Shown piece by piece: positions 12,210 to 23,787 of a stretch of DNA of 64,000 nucleotides. Numbering within the stretch: the stretch's first letter is position 1; each line of letters starts with the position of its first letter. The notes under the pieces were generated by a model. The model saw only the letters and a program-made list of their open reading frames with translations. It made no database searches and was not told the DNA's origin. The translations under genes and the position numbers were made by a program. The stretch comes from Saururus chinensis (lineage: Eukaryota; Streptophyta; Magnoliopsida; Piperales; Saururaceae), in NCBI GenBank assembly GCA_035235625.1, contig CP141144.1, forward strand, positions 32,734,014-32,798,013, in the 5' to 3' direction.

Positions 12210-12517
12210 TGATGTGCCCAATGAAGGCACGATAGGTACCATGGAGATTCACGCAGGGAAAGGGGAGGAAGAAGGAAGAAAGGGGAGAGATATTTGAATA
12301 GTCAAATTGCATAAAACAGACCAAGGGAGGGGACAACCCTCTTATGGGGAGTCACACCCTCCTACTTGGGAAACATGCCACTAGTGGGCCCGGCTACCCC
12401 ATGGACCACTAGCTCTCCTAACATAGTTTAATAATTAAATACACATGCAAATACTAATCAAATAGTCTAGTGTGCTGAAATAAAGAGAAAAGGAGAGTCG
12501 GATAAACATGCACAACA
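12210..12517 (-). repeat. 5' LTR of A element 1
   Basis: This 308-bp LTR has plus-strand ends TGATGTGCCC and GCACAACA. It pairs with 2866-6429 and is followed by the TSD copy CTTAT at 12518-12522. Confidence 0.9.
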
Positions 12518-12522
12518 CTTAT

Positions 12523-12909
12523 GTCCTTCAAAAACTAAATTAGATGGGTTCAAGAGTGGGAAAAAGACATTGAAGACCTTCTTGAGCATAAGTCAAACTA
12601 ATAAGATGGGCTTATGTTTTAGGAAGTTCTTGTTCACCCCCTTAGTAAAACCTACTATCTCTATGGTCGCAAAAGAAAGTAACCAACAAACAAAACTAGG
12701 GTCCAAAATACTTGATTCAAAAGAAAATGAACTGCATATAGATTCTTAGAACAAAGTGTCCAAAGAATCACCATTACAAATTAGGTCATGGAAGAAGAAG
12801 AAGCCTCCTACCAACTAACCCCTAGACTAGCTCACCAAGTTTATGAGAAGAAGATGAAGAGAGTGTAATAGAGGAAGATCGTTCTTCAACTATTGAAGGA
12901 TAAACAAGG
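12523..12909 (+). pseudogene. Family C gag continuation, short piece between two insertions
   Basis: This short stretch lies between the TSD of the A element (12518-12522) and that of the B element (12910-12914). It continues the C element from 2865: charged, coiled-coil-like text broken by many stops. Its right end (gaaggataaacaagg) joins logically to 35072 (tgagcaagaacacc); the join matches the other C copy at 44.85-44.9 kb. No domain can be named within it. Confidence 0.6.
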
Positions 12910-13984
12910 AAAAGTGTCACAGCCCAGTACTGCCCGACCTGAGCCAAACCCGGTCCAAGGGCCGGTCAAGCGCACGGGGCGACAAAATTGAAAGCAATTA
13001 ATGACAAGCGGATGACTTAGCCCCTACTACAGGCGGTTTAACTAGCGGAGTTATGCAACACATAACCTTTGAGCAAGAGGAAAAAGGAGAAAATAATGAG
13101 GATAAAATAAATGACATAATCATCCTCATCACACACAAAACCCACATAAACATCTCAGAAGCCCAAACATGGCATAAAGTCTAAAAAGGTCAGAGACATC
13201 TAGCCTCAACAAGTAGGCTCTAGTAAAAAATCCACCAAATACAGTTCTCAAGGTCTAAAAATATGCAAATAAGGAAATAAAATGCTATCAGGACATGACA
13301 AAAACTAATCCCATGTGTGGTCATATCATTCCTCATATAATGTATCATGTGCATCTGCGCATCATGCCGCACAGCCCGAAAATAAAACAAGCAAAGTGGG
13401 GTGAGTACAAAACTCAATAATGCTTTGAACATGATAGCAATAATAAAATAACATAACGGCATGGCAACATAGCAATTCATACCCATAATTGACATGATAT
13501 ACCATTTTTTTATCATTCCCTAGCTAAACCATTATTTATCCATAAGCATAAGTGTAACGACCCGACCCGAGCCGGGCCCACAAAATCGCTAATAGGAAAT
13601 TTTCTCTTTCCTTGAGCCAAGAATCATCGTCTGAGTGCGAGAGGTACAACGTTCGTCTACGCACTACGGAGCTTTAAGGCTTCTTCGTACGTAGACTTTG
13701 GTTGTAACGAACACGTACACACGATGAAGTTTCATAGTTCATCGCGTGTAAAACAAAATAAAATAATTATTATAATGATTTGGATCGGGCCAACGTTGCC
13801 TTGCCGTTGGTTGCCTACGTACGTATTAGATATTATCCCAATACGATCGGATCCGAACGTAGTTCTGCCTAATGGCTACTACATACTACAAACATCACAA
13901 AATCATACGTATAAAATACATATCTCCGAATATTTAATCGGAGTATACAAACACTCATCATATATCGGAGTCAAGCGGAAGTTA

Positions 13985-14120
13985 ATAAATTAACGGAATC
14001 GTACATCTCGCTCTACCATAGAGCGGGATCGGAATCTCATACACGTATCTCGCTCTATCACTGAGCCGAGACCGAGAACACAAATTACACGTCTCGCTCT
14101 ACCCTAGAGCGAGACCACAC
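13985..14120. repeat. Three hairpin units (TCTCGCTCTA type) in the G LTR
   Basis: Three consecutive units of about 45-50 bp each carry an inverted repeat on the word tctcgctcta. The last is a perfect 11-bp stem, GTCTCGCTCTA at 14091-14101 with its complement at 14105-14115 and a CCC loop. The other two stems are imperfect. Confidence 0.75.
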
Positions 14121-14138
14121 ACGTCATATAAGTATACA

Positions 14139-14505
14139 TCATGGCATCTAGGCACATAGCATGGCATATAGGCACATAGCATGGCATATGGCACATAGCA
14201 TGATATATAGGCACATAGCATGACATATAGGTACATAGCATAGTATATAGGCACATAGCATGACATATAGGCACATAGCATAGTATATAGGCACATAGCA
14301 TGGCATATAGGCACATAGCATGACATATAGGTACATAGCATAGTATATAGGCACCTAGCATGGCATATAGGCACCTAGCATGGCATATAGGCACCTAGCA
14401 TGGCATATAGCCACCTAGCATGGCATATAGGTACATGGCATAGTATATAGGCACATAGCATGGCATATAGGCACCTAGCATGACATATAGATATATAGCA
14501 TATAG
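14139..14505. repeat. 20-bp tandem repeat array (about 18 units)
   Basis: The unit is GCACATAGCATGGCATATAG with variants gtacatagcatagtatatag and gcacctagcatggcatatag. One early unit is 19 bp. Because 20 is not a multiple of three, all three minus frames read as Cys/Tyr/Met-rich repeats, which are artefacts. Confidence 0.95.
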
Positions 14506-15198
14506 GTATAGTAGCGGGATACAGAGTTGCTTACTGCCCTTATGTCTCGTATAGTAGAGGTATACGGAGTTGCTCACACGAGCATCCGTCCCTTCAGATC
14601 CGAAGATATTAGACGGAGCTTCCTCTAGCCTTCATACGTTCCTCGTCTTGTACAGAAAGACTACATATAAATGTTCTCCTTGCCGGAGCTCTTCTCGTTT
14701 CCTGTGCCCGTGAGTGGCGGACAGAACCTCCCCTAGTCTAGATTACTTCTCTTGATGTAGCTTGGCAACTTCAGACAAAATCCCGTCTTGCTCCGGGCCC
14801 ATATTTCTTGTTCGTTGCTCGAGGATGACGGGTGGAGCCTCTCCTTGTCTCGGGGTATTTCCTCCTTATACGGTTGTCGAATCAAAGAACGGACCTCTCC
14901 ATTGTGTAGAACATACTTGATTTAGTCAAGAACACCTCTTGGACTGACTAAATCAGAGTTGGGATGGCCAGCAACAGAGAAAACAAAGTTCGTCGGTGCA
15001 TGAAGATAACGGGCAGGACCTCCTCTTGTCTTGGGACGTTTCTTCATCATACAGTCTCCAACTTGAAGAACGGACAGCTCCATTGCGTAGAACATACTCG
15101 ATTTAGTAGGAAACGGGTCTTGAACGGCCTTAATCGGCCTCAGAACAGTCAGAAACGGGGGTAGAGAAGTTCTGCCTGAAGAATGGAATGAAATGGGG

Positions 15199-15206
15199 TA
15201 TATATA
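15199..15206 (-). promoter_or_regulatory. Candidate TATA box of the G LTR
   Basis: TATATATA, read on the minus strand as GGGCTATATATACCCC, lies about 585 bp from the right end. It is self-complementary, so the strand rests on the inferred LTR orientation. Immediately 3' on the plus strand begins the GC-rich block. Confidence 0.4.
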
Positions 15207-15422
15207 GCCCCCGAGCTGCGCCGAAACCGCGGCTGCGCCGCTGGTTTCGGGTGGCGGCGCATGCAGTACGCGCGCGGCACCCGCGGTAACGCGCGGCTCA
15301 CGCCCGGGCGTTACGCGGGTCGCGCCCGCGCCGCGGAAACGCCGCGCCCGCGTTACCGCGGCCGCGCGCTGGCTCGCGCCAAAAATGCACTGCGGCGCGC
15401 GCTGCGGCGCGCCCCGCGCGCC
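15207..15422. repeat. GC-rich, CpG-dense block inside the G LTR
   Basis: About 215 bp consists mostly of cgcg, gccgcg and cccgcg words, sharply different from the AT-rich surroundings. It lies upstream of the TATA box if the LTR is minus-oriented. It is dense in CpG, which is otherwise depleted here. No coding sense was seen. Confidence 0.8.
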
Positions 15423-18171
15423 ATTTCTTTTTTTTAATTTTTATTTTTAAATCCAAAACTTCAAATGCGCGTATCTTCCTACCCCGGATTCGGATTCGCG
15501 CGTTCTAGGTACCGTTGGACTCGTATCGATGAGCCCTTCAATACCAACCCACTTAAAGCAGCAAAACACACTATTTCCAAGTGGGTCCCGCCTATAAAGC
15601 ACGTTTCTCAAATATCGTAATTTCCGGTCCCGACCTGCTTTCGCGTTCTTCGAATCGTTACGCTCATTATGCCAAGCTCTACCTGGCTAAGGGTATTTCA
15701 TCTAATGAAAACCCTTAACATTAATCTTAAATTACCAAATTACCCTTAACCCTCCCGGGTTAAGCGTAATCGAAAAACGGGTCGTTACAATAAGCACTAG
15801 CATTCATATGATAAAGATATCAAAGTCAGGACATAAATGTTCGAGTTATGATCTAATATCCATCCTACATAGGTAAATATTTCACATCTAATCAAATCAA
15901 GCATGATAACACCATAAACCACATAAGAAGTGTCTTTCAAACACTTTATGATCATGCAACCATATCACATAAACCTGCATAAAAGTGTCTCGTTCACACG
16001 ATTTCATATTGTGTATTCATATCATATCAACCTGCATAATAGTGTCTCAATCACATAAATCAGATCATACATTCATATCACATAAACCTGCATAATAGTG
16101 TCTCAATCACACAATCAGATCATGCATTTTTATCCCATCCTCATTTACCCTGCATGACAAACTTGTCAAACATATGATATACAATCATGCATAAAAACTC
16201 TTAATCATGTGTCAAATTGTCCCTACACAAACCCTGCAATCCTAGGCATAATATTTACAATGCACATGCATAATCGCAAATGGTGAATGCCTCCCTCAAC
16301 AAGTAAATACAAGCATTGCCACTCATGCGGGACACAGTCAGGGCCAGAAAGGCGAGACATAGTCTGATTTTCACACAGGAAATGTAAGTGGTCGGGGTGG
16401 TTAGCTGCTAATTCTGCTCGCCCAGGACGATCCTGGCGAAGGATGTACCATTTTAACACAGAGAACCTAGAGCATATGTGTTCCCCCAAGGACATCTCCT
16501 GCGCTGGGGGAGAGCTCGAATTCCCGCACACGAAATCCTAGAACACATGGTAGCCGGTGCATGAAGGCATACCACTCTAGATACTTAGGGTCCAAATGAC
16601 AATCTCAATAATCTCATCCGCAAGACAAGTACACAACTCTTCCCCACATAGCTCAATTTAACTAGACACAACCCGGGGAGTATACATGTTCCACACAAGA
16701 ACTAAAATCAAAATCATGTCTTTTTGGACCAATCAAGTTTTGATTAAGTCACCGATCATTCATGAACTTTGTTCCATGATGAATGATATTATGATACATC
16801 TGTGAGCAAGATCTATGTGAATTCCGACACATGGAATGTGCTCCCATCAGTCCCCTCATGCATCATAATCGAATCATAATTAACTACAGTTTCATAGTAG
16901 ATTCCCCACATGTGTGTGTTCATGCATATCCTAAGCACATGATCAATGCTTTGACATAAGCTCATAAGGCAATATACCCATGCTTGAACACATTCAAAAC
17001 ATGATTTCCTACTAAAATCTAGGGTGAAATCTACCATAAACTGAAAATCCGTTCATGTGAAATCAAATGCTCAACCCCTACAAGCATGATTATTCTACAC
17101 ATGAAGCCATGACATAATAACACCATTTACCCACAATCCATTCTCATTATAAGATGACATATCTTAGCATTTAACGTATAATGTCCCTACTGGAAACTTG
17201 CTCTAATCATTAGAATTTTATCATTCATTGATTCAAGGTAATGAATTGTTATCATGTATAACCATCAACATATTATACCACATAACAAATACTTAAGCAT
17301 ACTTCATACATCTTCATCATCAATTCCACACCATTTTATTAGCTTAATTCCAACATAAAACACTTTGCATAACTATTAAAATCATCAATTAAAATAAAAA
17401 CACCAAATGAGCATAAAAATAAAAAAATGGAAGGACTATCGTATAGCTGATTGATCGGCCTGGCAGGCTGTTCGAATAGCACGATCGATTGGCCAATTGG
17501 CTCGATTGATCGCCAACGAATAGTTCGAGCCTTCTTCTTCCTTTCAAAATTCCAAAATTAAAACATCATTGAAGAACCTTAAAACCTTCATCCCAAGCCT
17601 CATACACCATCAAAACTTAATAAAACATTCTAGAAAAAATAATTTAACCCATTCTAAGGTAAAACCCTAAGAAATCAAGAAAATAAATTGACATCTCATA
17701 AATCTACCATTAAAGCCCTAATCAAGTAATCCCATTCAAGTAAAACCATAAAAATTTAGATTGTACCACAAGGCTTTGATTTGAAAACCCATTACCTCTC
17801 CAATAGATTTGAGTTGGATTAATCCTTCAATCACCTCTGAAACCTTCCAAAAGCATGATTTTTATGTTAATACACATCTAAACTCCATTTAACCTTGAAA
17901 ATCATAAAGCAAACCCTAGATCAAGAGCTTTGGAAGCAAAAAATCAAAAATTTGAAGGTTAGGGTTTGGAAAAGAGGAATAAAATAGTGATTAAATGGGC
18001 TAAAATCGGATTGAAAGCAATGGACGAAAATAGATTAAAAGAGAATTAAGAAATACCCTAATGATTAAGCATGGATTAGGGAAACTTCCTCTTTGGGCCT
18101 AATAAAGCGATTAGGCTCCAAACACCCTTTCATAACCTATTCCAAATTTGGAAATGGGTTAGTCCCTTTCC

Positions 18172-18178
18172 TTTTATA
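18172..18178 (-). promoter_or_regulatory. TATA box of the B element 3' LTR
   Basis: TATAAAA on the minus strand in the context TTCTATAAAAGGAAAGG, matching the box of the B solo LTR at 3537-3543. Confidence 0.5.
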
Positions 18179-18609
18179 GAAAGGAGGGGTAAACATAACT
18201 AACCTTTGGGGTATAAGTAGGGTTTTTAACAAAAAAATAGGCATTTTAGTGATTTGAACTCTAATTATGACCAGAAAAATACTAAAATTTTTTCTAATAA
18301 CTTCCTTTGATGTTTGGGACGTTTTGGACTAAAAACCGTAAAATTTTCGGTGGGGCCCACGGCAGGGTCCCACCAAACCTTAATTTTTTTGTAAAATATG
18401 AAAAAAATCAAAAAATTACAAAAAAATCAGATTGGACCCAATTTCACTTAAAACTCGTAAATGTGAAGTTGATTTTGATTAAACCATTTAGAAATCCCAT
18501 TTATTTTTTAAAACCATTGAATTTAATCAGAAAAGGCTTAAACCACAGGATAACCGTTAATTAATAAGAAAAATTAAATGTAGACCGGTTTAAGATGAGA
18601 TTCCTTATA

Positions 18610-18622
18610 TCCTCCCTCTCTT
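18610..18622 (-). other. Polypurine tract of the B element
   Basis: On the minus strand AAGAGAGGGAGGA immediately precedes the 3' LTR. This is the plus-strand priming site of reverse transcription in the expected position, which supports the LTR edge at 18609. Confidence 0.8.
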
Positions 18623-18647
18623 AGAAATTTTGGTTCCCCAAAATTCG

Positions 18648-19289
18648 CTAGAGGTAGGTGACGAAAAGATGAGGGTACTTCTTTCTAATCTTGTCCTCCC
18701 TTTCCCACATGGCTTCCTCTACCTTGTGATTCCTCCACAACACCTTCACAAGTGGAATCACCTTTTGCCGAAGTACCTTCTCCTTACGGTCTAGCATCTG
18801 AATAGGTACCTATTCGTAGGAAAGATTATCTTGGAGTTCCAATGGCCTGAAATCCTAGACATGAGTAGGATCTGGCTCATATTTCCTAAGAAGTGAGACG
18901 TGGAATATATTATGGATATCAGCCAATCGGGGTGGGAGGGCTACTCAATATGCTGTGGTGCCTACACATTCCAAGATCCCAATAAATTGAGGTGATAGCT
19001 TGCTCCATTGTCCGAATCGGACCACACCGCGGGTCCAAGAGATATTAAGCGCCAATGCTGAACTCCAACTCCCGCTGTCTCCTATCGGGATAACTCTTCT
19101 GACGGATCTGTGCTGTCTACAATCTCTCCCGAATGAGGTGTATCTTGTTTACTGATTACTACATAAGATCTAGGCCAGTGAGAAGATGCTCTCCAACCTC
19201 ACTCTAACACAAAGGTGATCGGCAAGGATGCCCATAAAGTGCTTCGAAGGGTGCCATCTTGATGCTTGCTTGGTAGCTAATATTATATG
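18648..19289 (-). pseudogene. Integrase C-terminus and chromodomain, B element
   Basis: Reading toward 18648, the sequence gives the post-integrase motif HPCRSPLC near 19200 (with a stop next to it) and, close to the end, VLWRNHKVEEAMWEREDKI followed by YPHLF and a stop at 18648-18650. The last part is the chromodomain with its aromatic and acidic residues, typical of Tekay/Del. The stop lies 26 bp before the polypurine tract, the normal spacing. Several stops and frameshifts occur between 18850 and 19290. Confidence 0.75.
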
Positions 19290-20070
19290 TAAACTCAACC
19301 AGTGGCAAATGCTACTCCCAACTTACTTTCCACTCAAGGATATAAGCTCGGAGCATGTCCTCAAGCGTCTGGGTGGTCCTTTCGGATTGTCTATTCGTCT
19401 GAGGGTGAAAGGCGGAGCTGAGATATAGAGATGTGCCCAAAGCACCCTGAAAGCTCTGCCAAAACATGGAAGTGAAATGAGGGTCACGGTTGGAGACGAT
19501 GGATATCGGAATCCCATGTAACGGCATGACTTCCCTCATATATAGGGCAACTAAGGCATCCAAAGGGGTAGTCATTCTGATCGCGAGGAAATGTGCGGAC
19601 TTCATAAGTTGGTCAATGATCACCCATACCGCATCGTTACCACTTAGCGATCGTGATAGTTTGAAAACAAAATCCATGATTACGTGCTCCCACTTGCACT
19701 CCGGAATCGAAAGTGGTTGTAGTAAACCGCCTGAATGCTGGCACACAATGCATTTGGACACATAGGCCGCGATGTTCGCCTTCATCCCTTTCAACCAAAA
19801 TGTCCTCTTCATGTCGTGGTATATCTTCGTTCCACCAGGGTGGATGGAGAACTTAGAATGATGCACCTTCGATAGGATATGCTCCTTCAACTCTACAGAG
19901 TTCGGCGCACCACGTCCCTTATACAACAAACTCCCATTTGGCCTTTCCTCGAAGTCCAACCCTGCCTTCCCCCTTAGCTTAGCCTTAAGGACTTGAGTCT
20001 CCTCATCCTTTTTCTGAGCTTCAACCACGTCATCGACCACACCAAACTTATAGAGAGGTTGGAAAACCAA
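19290..20070 (-). pseudogene. Integrase core, B element (long open stretch)
   Basis: An uninterrupted run of 252 residues (20070-19312) makes this the best preserved domain of the B element. The zinc-binding HHCC module reads VHHSKFSIHPGGTK, then CIVCQH. The catalytic core has D in HVIMDFVFKL, D in IVSNRDPHFTS, and E in RQSERTTQTLEDMLRAY, so the full DDE set is present. FHPQTNRQSE is the usual YHPQTDGQSE with changes. It continues toward the chromodomain after a stop at 19312. It inserts element DNA into the genome. Confidence 0.85.
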
Positions 20071-20372
20071 CTACATGTCTCTTCCACCATTACCTCTGGT
20101 TTAAGCTCAATGGTGTCCTCGTAGAGGAGCCATTCACGAACTCGCATGCAAGCAATCGTAATGGTTGATTTCCGACTCAAAGCATCCGCCACCAACTTTG
20201 CTTTACCAGGATGATTGTAGTCCTTTAGGAATTCTAGCCACCTCCTTTGCCTCATACTTAGGTCTCTCTGAGTGAATAGGTACTTCAAACTCTTGTGAAT
20301 AGTGAACACCTCAAACTTCTCACCATAGAGATAGTGCCGCCAAATCTTCAATGCAAAACCCCGGCCGCTAAC
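19974..20372 (-). pseudogene. RNase H distal part, B element (left of the D LTR)
   Basis: Bases 20340-19974 encode [21 protein letters not shown], then [11 protein letters not shown] and [12 protein letters not shown], the distal half of gypsy RNase H and its ADALSR end. The domain is cut at 20372 by the D LTR. Bases 20307-20372 are repeated on the other side of that LTR. The M-start stretch beyond 20370 is D LTR sequence read by chance. Confidence 0.75.
20307..20372 (-). repeat. Left copy of the 67-bp repeat flanking the D LTR
   Basis: This RNase H sequence runs from cacctcaaacttctcacc to ggccgctaac. The partner is 23786-23852. The copies differ at a few positions and one indel near their right end. 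Confidence 0.9.
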
Positions 20373-23300
20373 TATCACGACCCAAATTTTGAAAACCCTT
20401 TTTAAAATAGCATGAATGGTTGTCAAGAGAATTTTTTTCCTTAAATACAAAACAAACCATTCAATTAAATATCCAGGTCATGATAACTGGGGTTCACAAA
20501 TACAAATATCAAATCATATGATATTATCACATGTCTCAAAAAATCCAATAAAAATAGCTCATCCATCTAAGTACAAGTCCATCACCCGCCTAAAAATAAA
20601 TAACAAGTTGACTCTCACGCTAAAGATATACCTACGTACTAGACTTGTAGAAATGAAAAACTTCTTCATCTTGTGCTCGCCTCTCTTGGTCTCACTTGTC
20701 GTCGCCTAGAGAATCTGCAACCCACCAAACGAAACAACTACAACAATAACAATGGAATCTGTTCGCCTTCAAGAGAAGAGCTTCCATAAAGACAAAAGAT
20801 TTCATTAATATTTTTTAGATTGGGCCAGCATCACCCGATGTTATTTGCCTACGTACTCACAAACAACATCTCCAATGTTTATAATAAGATCGGATCCAGA
20901 TGTAGTTTAGCCTAAAAACTACCCTATCCTAAGAAGCATAGCATCGCATATGTAATGCTAAAGTATTTTCAATCAACCTACATTTTATGCAGTCCTTTAA
21001 TCATTCCCCTTGTCTAATTAACAAGCAACATCAAACAATGTTATTAATTATCTCACAACCCTTGTTCAATAATTAATACTAACAAATCTATATTCACTCA
21101 GAGACAACTCACCCATCGAGAAATCTCCAGACATAGGACTACAACATGCATAACATCAATATACAATGAAAAATGTAAAAGTAATATACAGAGCACTGAA
21201 TATACTGAATATGACATATCTCAGAAACATGGGCTGATCTTTAACCAATAAAGACCAACACAGTGCACAAAACAATGGACACCGTTAAGGAAACAATGCA
21301 ATAATTTTTTACCTAAAAATACCAACTCCTGCTCAAAGGAGTAATTATATGCTAACATAAATCCTAGCATCTCGAGAGATGCACTTAGATCAGCCATGGT
21401 CCTAGAGATGTAGGTACTGGCTATGCTCATGGACACACTGGCCAGAGGTAGATGAGCCTTCAATGATGCTCAAAAACCTGGTTTACGATTTGCAGGGATC
21501 CATCATCCCAAAAGAGTGGAGACCACAAAGGTCTGAAAGATTACTGCCATGGCTATTATTGTGAGCTTAAAATTTGACTCAGCATGCGATATGATGCAAC
21601 CACGTGAAGCAAAGGTACTAAAAACTAATCACAACATATCATGCAAGCAACAATCTTACACAATCAACAAGATAACATGCTGATTTTAGATAGAGATATG
21701 TAAGCCTATGAATCAGAATTGATGCTCAGATGAACTGTTCAAATCCACACAACCATGAATTTGATTGAGACTAAAACAAACTAATCAAATCAGCAAACTA
21801 ACATAATGAATCAGGTTGAAGTAATTAGCAACATTCAGCATGATAACAAATCAAATAAAGGCTGAATGACTAACAATATTTAGCAAGGTAACAAATCAAA
21901 TCAAGATTGAAATGACTAACAATAATCAGCATTATAATAACTCATAGTGAGGCTAACACCTCTATCAACATTCAACACGGCAATACATCAAGGTGAGGCT
22001 GGCACAACCACCAACATTCAACATAATAATGACTAAAAGTTAGGTTGTTACAGCCATCAAGATTCACCAAGACATAAATCAAAATAAGGCTGAGATAGAA
22101 TGATTAAATTCAGCAAGACTTGAATCAGGTTGATGGCTGAGACAAAACGTTTTAATTCAACAAGACATGAATCGGATTGATGGCTGAAATAGGATAATCT
22201 AATTCAGCAATGTAATGACACTAATTAAGGCTAAAAACCCATTAAAGAAATCAGCTATTAGTAGTACAATTCAAGGATAAAGCAAATTGATGAATCAGTA
22301 ATATAATGCCATAAACTAGGGCTGTGAATCGATGATTAAATCTGCAAGAGTATAGCATAAACTACAGCTGAGAATTCATAAATAAAATCCATTGGAGTAT
22401 AGCATAAACTAGGGAAGGAAATCAGCAAGGATTCATGGATTAAATCAGCAAGAAATCATGCACAAATCAGGGCCAAAACTTACGATTACACTCAGCAAAG
22501 TTGATGCATAAATTGGGGCTAAAACCAACAATTAAACTCAGCAAAGTTCATGCATGAATAAGGGCTAAAACCAATGATTAAACTCAGCAAAGTTCATGTA
22601 TGAATCAGAGCTAAAACCAACTATTAAACTCAGCACAGTTCATGCAAGAATCAGGGCTAAAACCAATGATTAAACTCAGCATAGTTCATGTATGAATCAG
22701 GGAAAATAGATGCATTCAATACCATTCCATTGAGGTAGATCTAGGGCTGAAACACAACATCCAAATCAGCATGATTATGGATGTAAAATGATGCATTTAC
22801 CTCCACCAATTCACCCCCAATGCTCGCAGACCCAATACCATCTCAACTATCTTGGAAACTAGTCTGCCCCTCGCTGAAAACTGCATCAAGCCTCGCTGAA
22901 TTGCTGAGGATGGTTCACCCTTTAGTTGAGTGCACTCTCAGTAGCTCGTCGAAGTCATCAACAAAGTGTTTGTTGCCCAACAGTCCTCTGGAATTGTGGC
23001 CAAAGCTCCCACTTTGACCCTTATAGATTTCTGAGTTTTGAATGCTTGAATCACCTCCTCTCAACCAGCCATGACGCCCCCTTTGATATAGAAAATTGGT
23101 CGGGAAGCCTAGTACCACTAGGACTCTCCTAACCTTAGTTACAAATTCGGAATCCTAATCCTTGCCCCATTACAAATAGGAAACCAGCCCACATACATGC
23201 TCAAAATAGTCCCAACTAGATGTATAGATAATCCCTCCTTCATATTTTTCCACCACTCCTAGTACTCCTCGAACTCCTACTTCGGCTAGAAGTCCTCTAC

Positions 23301-23787
23301 TCGCATGCTATCTTGTCTCGGCATTGTTCTAGCCACGTCCTCTTCTTGTTTAGAGTCCTTGTCCTGCTAAGACTCTCTTCCTCTTTCAATTCCTAGTTCT
23401 TTTATGACTTCCAACTACTAGTTCTTTTAAGACGTCCTACTTCTAGTTCTTTTAGGACTTTCAATTCCTTGTTCTTTTAGAACTTCCAATTCTTAGTTCA
23501 TTTAGGACTTCTAATTCCTAGTTCATTTAGGACTTCCATCCACTTCGGGTAAATGGGCCCTATGCAATATGTTCAACTTTGAACAGTAGTATCTCCCACA
23601 TCCAAACTCCGATTTGCACGTTCTTGGTGGCATTTCGAAGCTCTTTCAGTCTACTTTCTATCCATATAGAATTCAGCCATCAGTTTTAACTTATGATTAA
23701 GTTATTATCACCAGAATCTCAAGGGGTCCAATACCCTAATCCCCACTTAGTTGACTTCGGGGATTTAGAAAATCCCCGGATGTTACA
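20373..23787 (-). mobile_element. Family D solo LTR in the B element RNase H
   Basis: This is about 3415 bp. The minus-strand start is TGTAACATCC at 23787 and the end GGGTCGTGATA at 20373 (terminal CA mutated to TA). It is homologous to 40271-43497 on the other strand, which lacks the last 0.8 kb. No 5-bp TSD is visible (CTAAC on the left, CCTCA on the right). Instead a 67-bp piece of the B RNase H flanks it directly on both sides. It contains a 46-bp repeat array and no gene; ORFs at 20416-20709, 21221-21463 and 22820-23132 are chance. Confidence 0.85.
21800..22720 (-). repeat. 46-bp tandem repeats in the D LTR (minus copy)
   Basis: The clearest units are at 22500-22690, each carrying ttcatgcatgaat, gggctaaaacc and attaaactcagca, with a period of 46. 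More degenerate units extend left to about 21800. The D copy at 41.97-42.78 kb has the same period but a different consensus. Confidence 0.8.

Larger units (their letters stand above)
2866..12517 (-). mobile_element. Family A element 1: Reina-like chromovirus (Ty3/gypsy), nested into family C
   Basis: This is a complete-ended LTR retrotransposon on the minus strand. A 5-bp TSD CTTAT lies at 2861-2865 and 12518-12522. The 3' LTR is 2866-6429 (320 bp once the nested B solo LTR and its duplication are removed). The 5' LTR is 12210-12517 (308 bp). Both have TG...CA ends, ignoring insertions. The primer-binding site follows the 5' LTR directly. The internal order is gag, protease, RT, RNase H, integrase, chromodomain-like tail, which is the chromovirus order. 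Short LTRs and a CX2CX7HXC knuckle suggest the Reina clade (inference). All domains have stops or frameshifts. An E solo LTR splits the gag. Confidence 0.9.
13553..15789 (-). mobile_element. Family G solo LTR (2237 bp) with satellite and GC-rich core
   Basis: Its ends are unusually long inverted repeats: TGTAACGACCCG on the left, and its exact complement CGGGTCGTTACA on the right except for an offset of none (12 of 12). TSD ATAAG lies at 13548-13552 and 15790-15794. There is no coding region. Bases 13770-13870 share an ordered set of words (gatcgggcc, ttgcctacgtac, gatcggatcc) with the D LTR at 20820-20900, so G and D may be distant relatives. Minus orientation is inferred from that resemblance and from the TATA box. 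The element contains a hairpin cluster, a 20-bp satellite and a GC-rich block, listed separately. Confidence 0.85.
12915..18609 (-). repeat. 3' LTR of the B element (split by G solo LTR)
   Basis: Parts are 12915-13547 and 15795-18609. The plus-strand left end is TGTCACAGCCC. The right end reads TTCCTTATA, where the other copy has CTTACA, so the terminal TG of the LTR is mutated to TA. It aligns throughout with 26641-26934 plus 31913-35066. No genes: short ORFs at 13220-13516, 16223-16531, 16813-17037 and 18307-18564 have no family signature. Bases 17435-17530 hold a palindrome-rich segment largely missing from the other LTR. Confidence 0.88.

Noticed and set aside
14139..14505. Possible CRISPR-like or regularly spaced array
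   Set aside because: Units are contiguous with no unique spacers, and the locus is a plant LTR.
14099..14577. Overlapping minus-strand ORFs rich in CYVPICHAM-type repeats
   Set aside because: They are readings of the 20-bp satellite in several frames at once; a 20-bp unit always gives three open frames when it lacks stops. No coding meaning.
20373..20383. TATCACGACCC as the start of a separate plus-strand LTR
   Set aside because: It resembles a common LTR start, but the segment runs without a break into the D LTR, whose other end is TGTAACATCC at 23787; it is better read as the D terminus.
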